Shown here in pieces: positions 52,262 to 59,564 of a DNA stretch of 64,000 nt. The notes under the pieces are model-generated. The model did no database searches. It was not told the DNA's origin and was given only the letters and a program-made list of their open reading frames with translations. The translations under genes and the position numbers were made by a program. The stretch comes from an uncultured Carboxylicivirga sp. (GTDB lineage Bacteria > Bacteroidota > Bacteroidia > Bacteroidales > Marinilabiliaceae). Numbering within the stretch: the stretch's first letter is position 1; each line of letters begins with the position of its first letter. The stretch lies in the NCBI RefSeq assembly GCF_963674565.1, contig NZ_OY771430.1, forward strand, positions 5,332,001-5,396,000, written 5' to 3'.

Positions 52262-54730
52262 ATGCCTAAGTCACAATTTATAGATCCCGCAAAAGTTAGA
52301 AAATCAGGAGTTTTAAAAATTAATGATATTCCTGTAAATCAATACGACAAATCAATTGAAGAAGAAAAAGTAAACTTCTCGAAAGAGCAGTTTATAGATA
52401 TATATCACGATATGGTTTTGATTCGTGAGTTCGAAACCATGTTGAATCTGATTAAGATAAAAGGAGAATACGAAGGTATAGCTTATAACCATCCTGGTCC
52501 GGCTCACTTATCAATCGGACAGGAGTCGGCTGCTGTGGGTATGGCTTATAACCTGGGTGTTGAAGATTTTATTTTTGGTTCGCATCGTTCACATGGTGAG
52601 ATTCTGGCCAAAGGAATGTCAGCCATTCATAAAATGGATGATGAAGCATTAATGGATGTGATGAAGAACTTCTTTGATGGAACCATCCTAAAAATTGTTT
52701 CAGAGAACCATCAGGGTGATTTGAAATCATTGGCTCGCCGTTTCCTGATTTACGGAACACTGGCTGAGATTTTTGCCCGCGAAACTGGCTTTAATAAAGG
52801 ATTGGGAGGATCGATGCATGCATTCTTTACTCCATTTGGTGTTTATCCGAATAATGCCATTGTGGGTGGTTCTGGTGATATTGCTGTGGGTGCAGCTTTA
52901 TTTAAAAAAGTAAATCAGAAAGAAGGTATCGTGGTAGCCAATATTGGTGATGCCTCGATGGCGTGTGGTCCTGTATGGGAAGGTTTGTCTTTTGCAACCA
53001 TGGATCAGTTTGATCAATTATGGGAAGGTGCTTATAAAGGTGGATTACCTATCATCTTCAATATAATGAATAACCAGTACGGAATGGGTGGTCAGACCTG
53101 TGGTGAAACCATGGGGTATGATATTGCTGCACGTATTGGAGCAGGTGTTAACCGCGATAATATGCATGCTGAGCGCGTGGATGGTTATAATCCATTGGCG
53201 GTTATTGATGCCTATAAGCGCAAGATGGAACTGATCAAAGATAAGAAAGGTCCTGTTCTACTGGATGTTCTTACCTATCGTTACAGTGGTCACTCTCCTT
53301 CCGATGCTTCTTCATATCGTAGCAAAGAGGAGATTGAAGCATGGGAAGCGCAGGATTGTATTGCGAGTTATGCTGCTGAACTTAAAAAGGCAGGTGTGGC
53401 TTCTGCAAAAGAGCTGGATGCCATAAGTGATGATATTAAGGAGTTGATGAAATATGCCATGAAGCTGGCTATTGATGAAGAAGTTTCACCTCGTATGGAT
53501 TTGGTGAAGCATCCTGAGATAATTGGTGATATGATGTTCTCAAATGAGAGCCTTGATAAGATGGAAGATCGTCCGGTGGAAGTAAATCATCCGATGGAAG
53601 AGAATCCTCGTGTTCAGCAAATTGCCAAAAAAGAACGATTTGCTTACGATGCAGATGGTAAGCCATTCTCAAAAATTAAGCAATATCAATTACGTGATGG
53701 GCTGTTTGAAGCAATTGTGGATCGATTCTATAAAGATCCTACTCTGGTTGCTTACGGTGAAGAGAACCGTGACTGGGGTGGAGCTTTTGCTGTATACCGA
53801 GGTCTAACAGAAGCTTTACCTTATAACCGTTTGTTTAACTCACCTATTTCGGAGGCTTCAATAGTAGGTACTGCCATTGGTTATGCAATGTGCGGAGGAC
53901 GAGTTATTCCTGAAATTATGTATTGCGACTTCCTTGGCAGATCAGGCGATGAGGTGTTTAATCAATTACCAAAGTGGCAGGCAATGTCGGGTAATGTTAT
54001 TAAGATGCCGGTGGTTGTGCGTGTTTCTGTAGGTTCGAAATATGGTGCTCAACATTCACAGGACTGGACTTCTTTGGTTTCCCATATTCCTGGATTGAAA
54101 GTGTGCTTCCCGGTAACTCCATATGATGCAAAAGGATTGATGAATTCAGCTTTACAGGGAACTGACCCGGTAATTTTCTTTGAGAGTCAGCGTATTTACG
54201 ATATAGGTGAGCAATTTCATGAAGGTGGTGTGCCTGAAGGATATTATGAAATTCCTTTTGGTGAACCTGATGTGAAGAAAAAAGGTAAGGATATTACAAT
54301 TTTAAGCATTGGAGCTACATTGTATCGTGCTTTGGAAGCTGCCGAAGAACTGGAAGCGAAATACGGCATGTCTGCTGAGGTGATTGATGCACGTTCGATA
54401 GTGCCGTTTAACTATGAGCCGGTTATCGAAAGTTTGAAAAAGACCGGTAGAATTATCCTGACAAGTGATGCCAACGAACGTGGTTCCTTCCTGAAGGATA
54501 TGGCTCAGCGATTAACTGAATTGGCATTTGACGAGTTGGATGCACCTCCTGTTGTGGTTGGTTCGCGTAACTGGATTACTCCTGCTTACGAGCTGGAAGA
54601 CTATTTCTTCCCAACGAAGGATTGGTTGCTGGATGCTATTCATGAAAAAATTGTACCGTTGAAAGGTCACACTGTCAGCAACAATTTTACAAATGCAGAA
54701 AATATACGAAGATCAAAATTAGGAATCTAA
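52262..54730 (+). CDS. Fused alpha-beta E1 of a TPP-dependent 2-oxoacid/acetoin-type dehydrogenase
   Basis: 822 residues. The alpha part (~40-460) has NHPGPAHLSIGQESAAVG, GSHRSHGEILAKG, GLGGSMHAFF and the TPP/Mg site GDASMACGPVWEGLSF ... IMNNQYGMGG (229-277). The beta part (~475-800) has YGEENRDWGGAFAVYRGL, EASIVGTAIGYAMCGGRVIPEIMYCDF, SKYGAQHSQDW and FFESQRIY. Odd: compared with ordinary E1-alpha there is an insertion of about 40 residues at ~124-165 (DDEALMDVMKNFF ... LKSLARRF) and another of about 13 at 248-260 inside the TPP motif, which reads GDA rather than GDG. Known: E1 decarboxylates a 2-oxoacid, or splits acetoin, and reductively acylates E2. The insertions suggest an unusual substrate. 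Confidence 0.9.
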   Translation: MPKSQFIDPAKVRKSGVLKINDIPVNQYDKSIEEEKVNFSKEQFIDIYHDMVLIREFETMLNLIKIKGEYEGIAYNHPGPAHLSIGQESAAVGMAYNLGVEDFIFGSHRSHGEILAKGMSAIHKMDDEALMDVMKNFFDGTILKIVSENHQGDLKSLARRFLIYGTLAEIFARETGFNKGLGGSMHAFFTPFGVYPNNAIVGGSGDIAVGAALFKKVNQKEGIVVANIGDASMACGPVWEGLSFATMDQFDQLWEGAYKGGLPIIFNIMNNQYGMGGQTCGETMGYDIAARIGAGVNRDNMHAERVDGYNPLAVIDAYKRKMELIKDKKGPVLLDVLTYRYSGHSPSDASSYRSKEEIEAWEAQDCIASYAAELKKAGVASAKELDAISDDIKELMKYAMKLAIDEEVSPRMDLVKHPEIIGDMMFSNESLDKMEDRPVEVNHPMEENPRVQQIAKKERFAYDADGKPFSKIKQYQLRDGLFEAIVDRFYKDPTLVAYGEENRDWGGAFAVYRGLTEALPYNRLFNSPISEASIVGTAIGYAMCGGRVIPEIMYCDFLGRSGDEVFNQLPKWQAMSGNVIKMPVVVRVSVGSKYGAQHSQDWTSLVSHIPGLKVCFPVTPYDAKGLMNSALQGTDPVIFFESQRIYDIGEQFHEGGVPEGYYEIPFGEPDVKKKGKDITILSIGATLYRALEAAEELEAKYGMSAEVIDARSIVPFNYEPVIESLKKTGRIILTSDANERGSFLKDMAQRLTELAFDELDAPPVVVGSRNWITPAYELEDYFFPTKDWLLDAIHEKIVPLKGHTVSNNFTNAENIRRSKLGI

Positions 54731-54753
54731 TAAAAGAAAATGAATTTCTTTAA

Positions 54754-54833
54754 AACCACAGATTACTCAAATTACACAGATTTTTTGTTCCGACTTGCGG
54801 AATAATTTATGGTAATTAGTGGAATTTGTGGTT
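54754..54833. repeat. 80-bp inverted-repeat element between E1 and PHP genes
   Basis: AACCACAGATTA at the left end (from 54754) and its near-complement AATTTGTGGTT at the right end (54823-54833) bracket a small perfect hairpin TTCCG-ACTTG-CGGAA (54788-54802). The nested, terminally inverted layout looks like a short non-coding repeat or MITE-like element. It lies in the 219-bp gap after E1. Confidence 0.5.
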
Positions 54834-54864
54834 AGAGAAAATACACAATTATCGATGTTGTTGA

Positions 54865-54909
54865 GGAACGGTTCTCTTTAAAAGTTTTGTTAAAAAAATG
54901 AACCGTTCC
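54865..54909. repeat. GGAACGGTTC-type inverted repeat, copy 2
   Basis: GGAACGGTTC (54865-54874) and GAACCGTTCC (54900-54909) are perfect 10-bp arms around a 25-nt AT-rich loop. The same element, with one arm mismatch, is at 42929-42971. The copy lies 40 bp before the PHP gene. Confidence 0.65.
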
Positions 54910-54949
54910 ATAAAACGAATAAACTATTGAATCTCTAAATCTGGTTTTT

Positions 54950-56167
54950 ATGAGTTTTATAGATAATCTGAAAGATTTTTCACCACAAAATACAAGCGGC
55001 GAGCAAAAGCCGCTTAAGGTGAATAATCACCTGCATACACCTCATTCGTTTAGTGCATTTCAATCGGTTGATGAGGCTCTGAATCAATCAGCTGAAGAAG
55101 GTGTAAAAGTGGTTGGAGTTAACGATTTCTTCAGCTTTGATGCTTACGCAGAATGGTGTGAAGGTGCTTTTAAAAGAAATTTATTTCCGCTTTTTAATGT
55201 TGAATTCATTGGTTTGAATGAGGCTTATCAGAAAGAAGGGTTGAAAGTGAATGATCCGGGAAATCCGGGTCGGACCTACTTTAGCGGAAAGGGTCTGGCT
55301 TACACTCTGGCATTATCAGCTGATACACTTGGTAAGATTGCGGATTTGGTTTCGAATGCCAACGATTATGTTAATAAAATGACTGAGAAGGTGAATGAGC
55401 TTTTAGCTAAGAAACACTTTGGTTTTCGATTGGATTATGCATCAATAAAATCTGATCTGGCAAAGGGGCAGGTTCGTGAACGTCATCTGGCCAGAGCAAT
55501 TCGTCAGTTGGCAGAAAAACATTACAAAGATAAGGACCGTTTGCTTGCTTTTTATCATGAGTTAATGGATGACAAGGGTATGACCTGTAAATTAACGGAT
55601 GAAGCCTGTGTTGAAAACGAAATCAGAAATGCTTTACTGAAGGCTGGAAAGCCTGCTTATGTTGCAGAAGATCCCAATGGCTTTTTAAGTGTCGCAGAGA
55701 TCCGTTCCATTATTTTAGAAGCAGGAGGAATTCCAACTTATCCGTTTTTGGCTGATGCAGTAAAAGGATACACTGATTTTGAGCGGGATTTAAAAAAGGT
55801 TTCGGCTGAACTGAAGAAACTGGGTGTGTGGTCAGTAGAGTTTATACCAACCCGAAATAACCATACGGTTTTAAAAGAGTATTCGCAGTTTCTGCTAAAA
55901 GAGGGTTTTGTGATTTCTTTCGGAACTGAACATAACAGCCCGGGTAAGCAACCTATCGAAGTAAAAGCCAAGGGAAATGTTGTTCTGGATAAAGATTTGA
56001 TGAAAATAAATTATGAAGGTGCCTGTATTCTGGCGGCTCACCAGTATTTGTTTGCCAAAGAAGGGCAAGGAGTGCTGGATGCCGATGGTATTTTTATTTC
56101 AGAAAAACGTGAAGAGTTTACTAAATTGGGTCATTCTCTCATTCAGTTTGTAACGAATAAAAACTAA
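54950..56167 (+). CDS. PHP-domain metal-dependent hydrolase, substrate unknown
   Basis: 405 residues, cytoplasmic. The PHP signature is at the N-terminus: VNNHLHTPHSFSAF (His27, His29, His32) followed by VGVNDFFSFDAYAEW (~55-70) and LFPLFNVEFIGL with a likely metal-binding Glu. A helical insertion occupies ~115-260. Metal-ligand candidates return near the end (ISFGTEHNSPGKQP, ~321-334). Known: PHP proteins are mostly phosphoesterases, such as histidinol-phosphatase and nucleotide phosphatases, with three metal ions. Inferred: it hydrolyses a phosphorylated intermediate of this sugar pathway or clears a toxic by-product. It is encoded 219 bp after E1 and 3 bp before the SDR gene, so it is coupled to the sugar-phosphate enzymes. 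Confidence 0.8.
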   Translation: MSFIDNLKDFSPQNTSGEQKPLKVNNHLHTPHSFSAFQSVDEALNQSAEEGVKVVGVNDFFSFDAYAEWCEGAFKRNLFPLFNVEFIGLNEAYQKEGLKVNDPGNPGRTYFSGKGLAYTLALSADTLGKIADLVSNANDYVNKMTEKVNELLAKKHFGFRLDYASIKSDLAKGQVRERHLARAIRQLAEKHYKDKDRLLAFYHELMDDKGMTCKLTDEACVENEIRNALLKAGKPAYVAEDPNGFLSVAEIRSIILEAGGIPTYPFLADAVKGYTDFERDLKKVSAELKKLGVWSVEFIPTRNNHTVLKEYSQFLLKEGFVISFGTEHNSPGKQPIEVKAKGNVVLDKDLMKINYEGACILAAHQYLFAKEGQGVLDADGIFISEKREEFTKLGHSLIQFVTNKN

Positions 56168-56170
56168 GAA

Positions 56171-57271
56171 ATGAATTTTATAGAACTGGTGCCGGTTGTT
56201 CGTATGGCCTTATCAAAAGAAGGCTTGGTTACAACCAGTGCATTTGAAAATATAGATAGTTACGAAGGGTTAAAACAAGCCGAATATGATTTTCCGGAAG
56301 ATGAATGTGTTACTATTCTTCCGGGGGATGATAACACTGCTTTTATTTCTGCTTTGCAAAATCAGATTACTCCCAACATAAAAGCTGTTGTTTTAAAAGG
56401 ATTAGGTGCGATTGTCAATAATGGTGGAGGAATTAGTAAACCTGTAAATTCGGTTGAAGGACGCATTATTATTGTTACAGGTGGAGCACAGGGCTTTGGT
56501 GGCGGTATAGCTGAAGAGCTCTATGAAAAAGGAGCTCATATTGTTGTAGCCGATTTAAATGAAAAGGTTGGCCTGGAACTAATTCAAAAGTTAAAAGCTA
56601 AAAGTAAAAGCAATAAGGCCGTGTTTGTTCCGGTTAACGTGGGTGATTCCGATTCGGTGAAAGGCATGATTGAAAAAACAGTGCTGGAGCTGGGAGGTTT
56701 GGATGCTATTATCAGTAATGCGGGAATTCTTCGTGCAGGTGGTCTGGACGAAATGGATCCGGAGACTTTTGACTTAATGACCAGGGTAAATTATACCGGA
56801 TATTTCTATTGTGCCAAGCATGCATCCAAAATAATGAAATTACAATCTCAGGTTGATGTTAATCATTATATGGATATCATCCAGATAAATTCCAAATCAG
56901 GTTTGAAAGGTAGTAACAGAAATTTTGCATATGCAGGTGGTAAGTTTGGTGGTATTGGGTTAACGCAGTCTTTTGCTTTGGAGTTAATGCCAAATCGCAT
57001 TAAAGTCAATTCTATCTGTCCGGGTAATTTCTTTGATGGTCCACTCTGGAGCGATCCTGAAAAGGGATTGTTTGTTCAGTATCTGAATGCAGGCAAGGTT
57101 CCCGGAGCTAAAACTATTGAAGATGTGCAGGCTTATTACGAAAAGCAGGTTCCTGCCGGAAGAGGTTGTCGGGTAGCTGATGTTACAAAAGCAATTGTTT
57201 ATGTAATTGATCAGGAGTATGAAACAGGGCAGGCAGTACCAGTGACGGGTGGTCAGGAGATGCTGAAATAA
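56171..57271 (+). CDS. SrlD-like sugar-phosphate short-chain dehydrogenase with N-terminal extension
   Basis: 366 residues: an N-terminal ~95-residue extension (rich in acidic residues and a LGAIVNNGGGISK segment) followed by a complete SDR. SDR motifs: VTGGAQGFGGGIAEEL (~105-120), Asp after strand 2 (VVADLNEK, favouring NAD), SNAGIL, QINSKSGLKGS with the catalytic Ser, and YAGGKFGGIGLTQSFALEL with Tyr/Lys. The QINSKSG, KFGG.GLTQS and C-terminal AYYEKQVPAGRGC ... VTGGQEM segments closely track sorbitol-6-phosphate dehydrogenase SrlD. Known: SrlD interconverts D-glucitol-6-phosphate and D-fructose-6-phosphate. Inferred: it oxidises a sugar-alcohol phosphate made by the neighbouring reductase. 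The extension resembles the aldolase-SDR linker of fusion proteins, and its role is unknown. Confidence 0.82.
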   Translation: MNFIELVPVVRMALSKEGLVTTSAFENIDSYEGLKQAEYDFPEDECVTILPGDDNTAFISALQNQITPNIKAVVLKGLGAIVNNGGGISKPVNSVEGRIIIVTGGAQGFGGGIAEELYEKGAHIVVADLNEKVGLELIQKLKAKSKSNKAVFVPVNVGDSDSVKGMIEKTVLELGGLDAIISNAGILRAGGLDEMDPETFDLMTRVNYTGYFYCAKHASKIMKLQSQVDVNHYMDIIQINSKSGLKGSNRNFAYAGGKFGGIGLTQSFALELMPNRIKVNSICPGNFFDGPLWSDPEKGLFVQYLNAGKVPGAKTIEDVQAYYEKQVPAGRGCRVADVTKAIVYVIDQEYETGQAVPVTGGQEMLK

Positions 57272-57374
57272 TTTAAAAGAAGTTAGAATTTTAGATGATA
57301 GGTATTAGTTTCCATTGTTAACTGTATGGTGAGAAGTCTTGATACTTATGTCTTGCTACTAAAAACTTAAAGAA

Positions 57375-58652
57375 ATGAAAACAAAAGCGGTACGATTATA
57401 TGGTGAGAAAGATCTTCGCCTCGAAGAGTTTGAATTACCTGCCATCAAAGAAGATGAGATATTGGCAAAAGTAATTTGCGATAGTATCTGTATGTCGTCA
57501 TATAAAGCAGCCAGCCAGGGAACAGCTCACAAGCGTATTCCGGATAACGTGGCTGAAGAACCAATCATTATCGGACATGAGTTTGCCGGTGAGATTATTG
57601 AAGTAGGTGCCAAGTGGCAAAATAAATTCAAGCCCGGGCAGAAATACTCTATTCAACCTGCGATATATTATGAAGATGGTCCGGTAGGTGTATTAAGTGC
57701 ACCCGGATATTCATATAGATACATTGGAGGAGATGCAACCTATGTAATTATTCCGAAAGATGTGTTGGAGCAGGATTGCTTATTGTCTTACGAAGGACCT
57801 GGATTTTATCCGGCATCTCTGGCTGAGCCTCTGTCGTGTGTGATTGGTGCAATGCATGCCAATTATCATACAACGCCAGGATCGTATGTTCATAAGATGG
57901 AGATTGTTGAGGGAGGTAAAATGGCAATTCTGGCTGGTGTTGGACCAATGGGATTGGCGGCAATCAACTATGTTATTCATCGATCAGATCGTAAGCCATC
58001 TATTTGTGTGGTGACTGATATCGATCAGGGAAGATTAGATAGGGCTGCCGAGATTTATACAGTGGAATCAGCGAAAGCAAATGGTATTGAGTTGATTTAC
58101 TTGAATACAGGTGAAGGTGATGCTGTTGCAAAACTTAAGGAACTTTCCGGAGGAACAGGTTATGATGACGTATTTGTGTTTGCTCCTGTTCCGGCAGTGA
58201 TAGAGCAGGCAGATGATATTCTGGGTTTTGATGGATGTCTTAACTTTTTTGCAGGGCCATCCAATCCGCAGTTGAAAGCGCAAATGAATTTCTATAATGT
58301 TCACTACGCATATACGCATATTGTTGGTACATCAGGCGGAAATACCGATGATATGAAAGAAGCCCTAGAGGTAATGAGTAAGGGATTGGATCCTGCCGGT
58401 TTGGTAACTCATATTGGTGGAATTGATGCAGTAATTGATACTACCCTTAATCTGCCTCATATTCCGGGTGGTAAAAAGTTGATATATAATCATATCGAAA
58501 TGCCACTAACTCCTATTGCTGATTTTGCAGAAAAAGGAAAAACAAGTCCCTTCTTTGCTCAGTTGGCAAATCTTTGCGAAAAGCATAATGGTTTGTGGAA
58601 TATTGAAGCAGAAGCATATTTATTGGCTAACTTTGAGGCCTTAAACCAATAA
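57375..58652 (+). CDS. L-sorbose-1-phosphate reductase-like zinc-type dehydrogenase (SorE family)
   Basis: 425 residues, the SorE length. It aligns along its whole length with Klebsiella SorE as I recall it: AVRLYGEKDLRLEEFELP, CDSICMSSYKAASQG, PIIIGHEFAGEI, GGDATYVIIPKDVLEQDCLL, EPLSCVIGAMHANYH, GVGPMGLAAINY (Rossmann motif), DGCLNFFAGPSNPQ and VGTSGGNTDDMKEAL. Known: SorE reduces L-sorbose-1-phosphate to D-glucitol-6-phosphate, which SorD/SrlD oxidises to D-fructose-6-phosphate. Having SorE-like and SrlD-like enzymes side by side implies that kind of two-step epimerisation of a ketose phosphate. The actual substrate may differ, since no sorbose PTS or kinase is present. A 103-bp gap separates it from the SDR. 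Confidence 0.85.
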   Translation: MKTKAVRLYGEKDLRLEEFELPAIKEDEILAKVICDSICMSSYKAASQGTAHKRIPDNVAEEPIIIGHEFAGEIIEVGAKWQNKFKPGQKYSIQPAIYYEDGPVGVLSAPGYSYRYIGGDATYVIIPKDVLEQDCLLSYEGPGFYPASLAEPLSCVIGAMHANYHTTPGSYVHKMEIVEGGKMAILAGVGPMGLAAINYVIHRSDRKPSICVVTDIDQGRLDRAAEIYTVESAKANGIELIYLNTGEGDAVAKLKELSGGTGYDDVFVFAPVPAVIEQADDILGFDGCLNFFAGPSNPQLKAQMNFYNVHYAYTHIVGTSGGNTDDMKEALEVMSKGLDPAGLVTHIGGIDAVIDTTLNLPHIPGGKKLIYNHIEMPLTPIADFAEKGKTSPFFAQLANLCEKHNGLWNIEAEAYLLANFEALNQ

Positions 58653-58661
58653 GTTAAAATC

Positions 58662-59327
58662 ATGATTTATTTAGCTGATACGGCCAATACAGATGAACTG
58701 AAACAGCTGTTTTATTATTTTCCGTTGGAAGGTATTACAACTAATCCAACTATTATTGCACAGGCTCAGAAACCAATGTCGGTAATATTACCTGAGTTGA
58801 TCGAAATTGTTGGTGATAAGATGCTTCATGTACAAATGATCAGTAATAAGGCCGAGGATATGTTGAGAGAAGCAAAGACTTATAAAGCAAAATATGGTTT
58901 GGGTGATAACTACTTTGCTAAAATTCCTGTAACCGTTGAAGGTTATAAGGCAATGCCAATGATTAAAGATGCTGGTATAAAAGTAACAGCTACAGCTATC
59001 TTTACACAACAACAGGCATTGGTTGCAGCCAGGGCAGGAGCTGATTGGGTTGCACCTTATGTAAACCGCCTGGATAATATTTCATCTCATGGTATTGAGG
59101 TAGTTGGTAATATTGTTGAAAACATTGAATGTTTTGGCCTGGATACAAAAGTTTTGGCAGCAAGCTTTAAAACAGTCGACCAGGTGCATCGCGTTAGTAT
59201 GATGGGAAGTCATGCTGCAACAGTGAACTTTGAGATATTGGAACGTTTGAGAAGCCATCCGATGACAGACATGAGTGTTGATTGGTTTGAGAAGGATGCA
59301 GAAGGATTATATGATATTGATTTTTGA
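58662..59327 (+). CDS. Fructose-6-phosphate aldolase-type transaldolase (FSA/TalC family)
   Basis: 221 residues, the short-form size. Schiff-base Lys87 lies in FAKIPVTVEG; ITTNPTIIAQ (25-34), ATAIFTQQQAL, APYVNRLD (catalytic-pocket Tyr) and VLAASFKT are all conserved. Gln58 in LHVQMI is the residue that marks FSA proteins; true transaldolases have Glu there. Known: FSA cleaves D-fructose-6-phosphate, or similar ketose phosphates, to glyceraldehyde-3-phosphate and dihydroxyacetone. Inferred: it is the cleaving step of this cluster, acting on the product of the SorE/SrlD pair. It starts 10 bp after the reductase and is followed by a terminator, so it ends the transcript. Confidence 0.9.
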   Translation: MIYLADTANTDELKQLFYYFPLEGITTNPTIIAQAQKPMSVILPELIEIVGDKMLHVQMISNKAEDMLREAKTYKAKYGLGDNYFAKIPVTVEGYKAMPMIKDAGIKVTATAIFTQQQALVAARAGADWVAPYVNRLDNISSHGIEVVGNIVENIECFGLDTKVLAASFKTVDQVHRVSMMGSHAATVNFEILERLRSHPMTDMSVDWFEKDAEGLYDIDF

Positions 59328-59362
59328 CTATTATAAACAGTAGACTTTGTGTTTAAACCGTA

Positions 59363-59395
59363 AAAGCATTCTTGGCATAGCTGAGAATGCTTTTT
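59363..59395 (+). terminator. Terminator of the GntR-controlled catabolic cluster
   Basis: AAAGCATTCT (59363-59372) pairs perfectly with AGAATGCTTT (59384-59393) around an 11-nt loop and ends in T5. It lies 36 bp past the aldolase stop. Confidence 0.83.
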
Positions 59396-59502
59396 AATTT
59401 GATAATACAGGATGGAATTTGATTTGAATTTCGTATCTTATCAATGATTAGATTGAAACAATAGAATTGAGATAAGTTGTTGATTTTAATGAAGTACTTT
59501 AA

Positions 59503-59547
59503 TTTGATTATAAATCAAACTTTAATTGATAAAAAAAAGTACTTTTG
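59503..59547 (+). promoter_or_regulatory. Inverted repeat and -7 element upstream of the FadR-type regulator
   Basis: TTTGATT-ATA-AATCAAA (59503-59519) is a perfect 7-bp inverted repeat. TACTTTTG (59540-59547) matches the Bacteroidota -7 consensus and lies 18 bp before the start codon. No TTG stands at the usual 20-bp spacing. The inverted repeat is a candidate autoregulatory site; it does not match the usual FadR-subfamily consensus. Confidence 0.45.
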
Positions 59548-59564
59548 TATGATATGTTAGCCAA

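Noticed and set aside
49544..54730. Housekeeping pyruvate dehydrogenase complex
   Set aside because: Its own HutC-type regulator, operator sites, co-transcribed sugar-phosphate enzymes and unusual E1 insertions point to a specialised inducible complex; not formally excluded.
56171..57271. Lactaldehyde dehydrogenase (RhaW) assignment for the SDR
   Set aside because: The QINSKSG, KFGG.GLTQS and C-terminal VTGGQ segments track SrlD more closely and the neighbour is SorE-like; kept only as an alternative.
58662..59327. Ordinary transaldolase of the pentose phosphate pathway
   Set aside because: The short form with Gln58 and its place at the end of a catabolic operon fit the fructose-6-phosphate aldolase group better.
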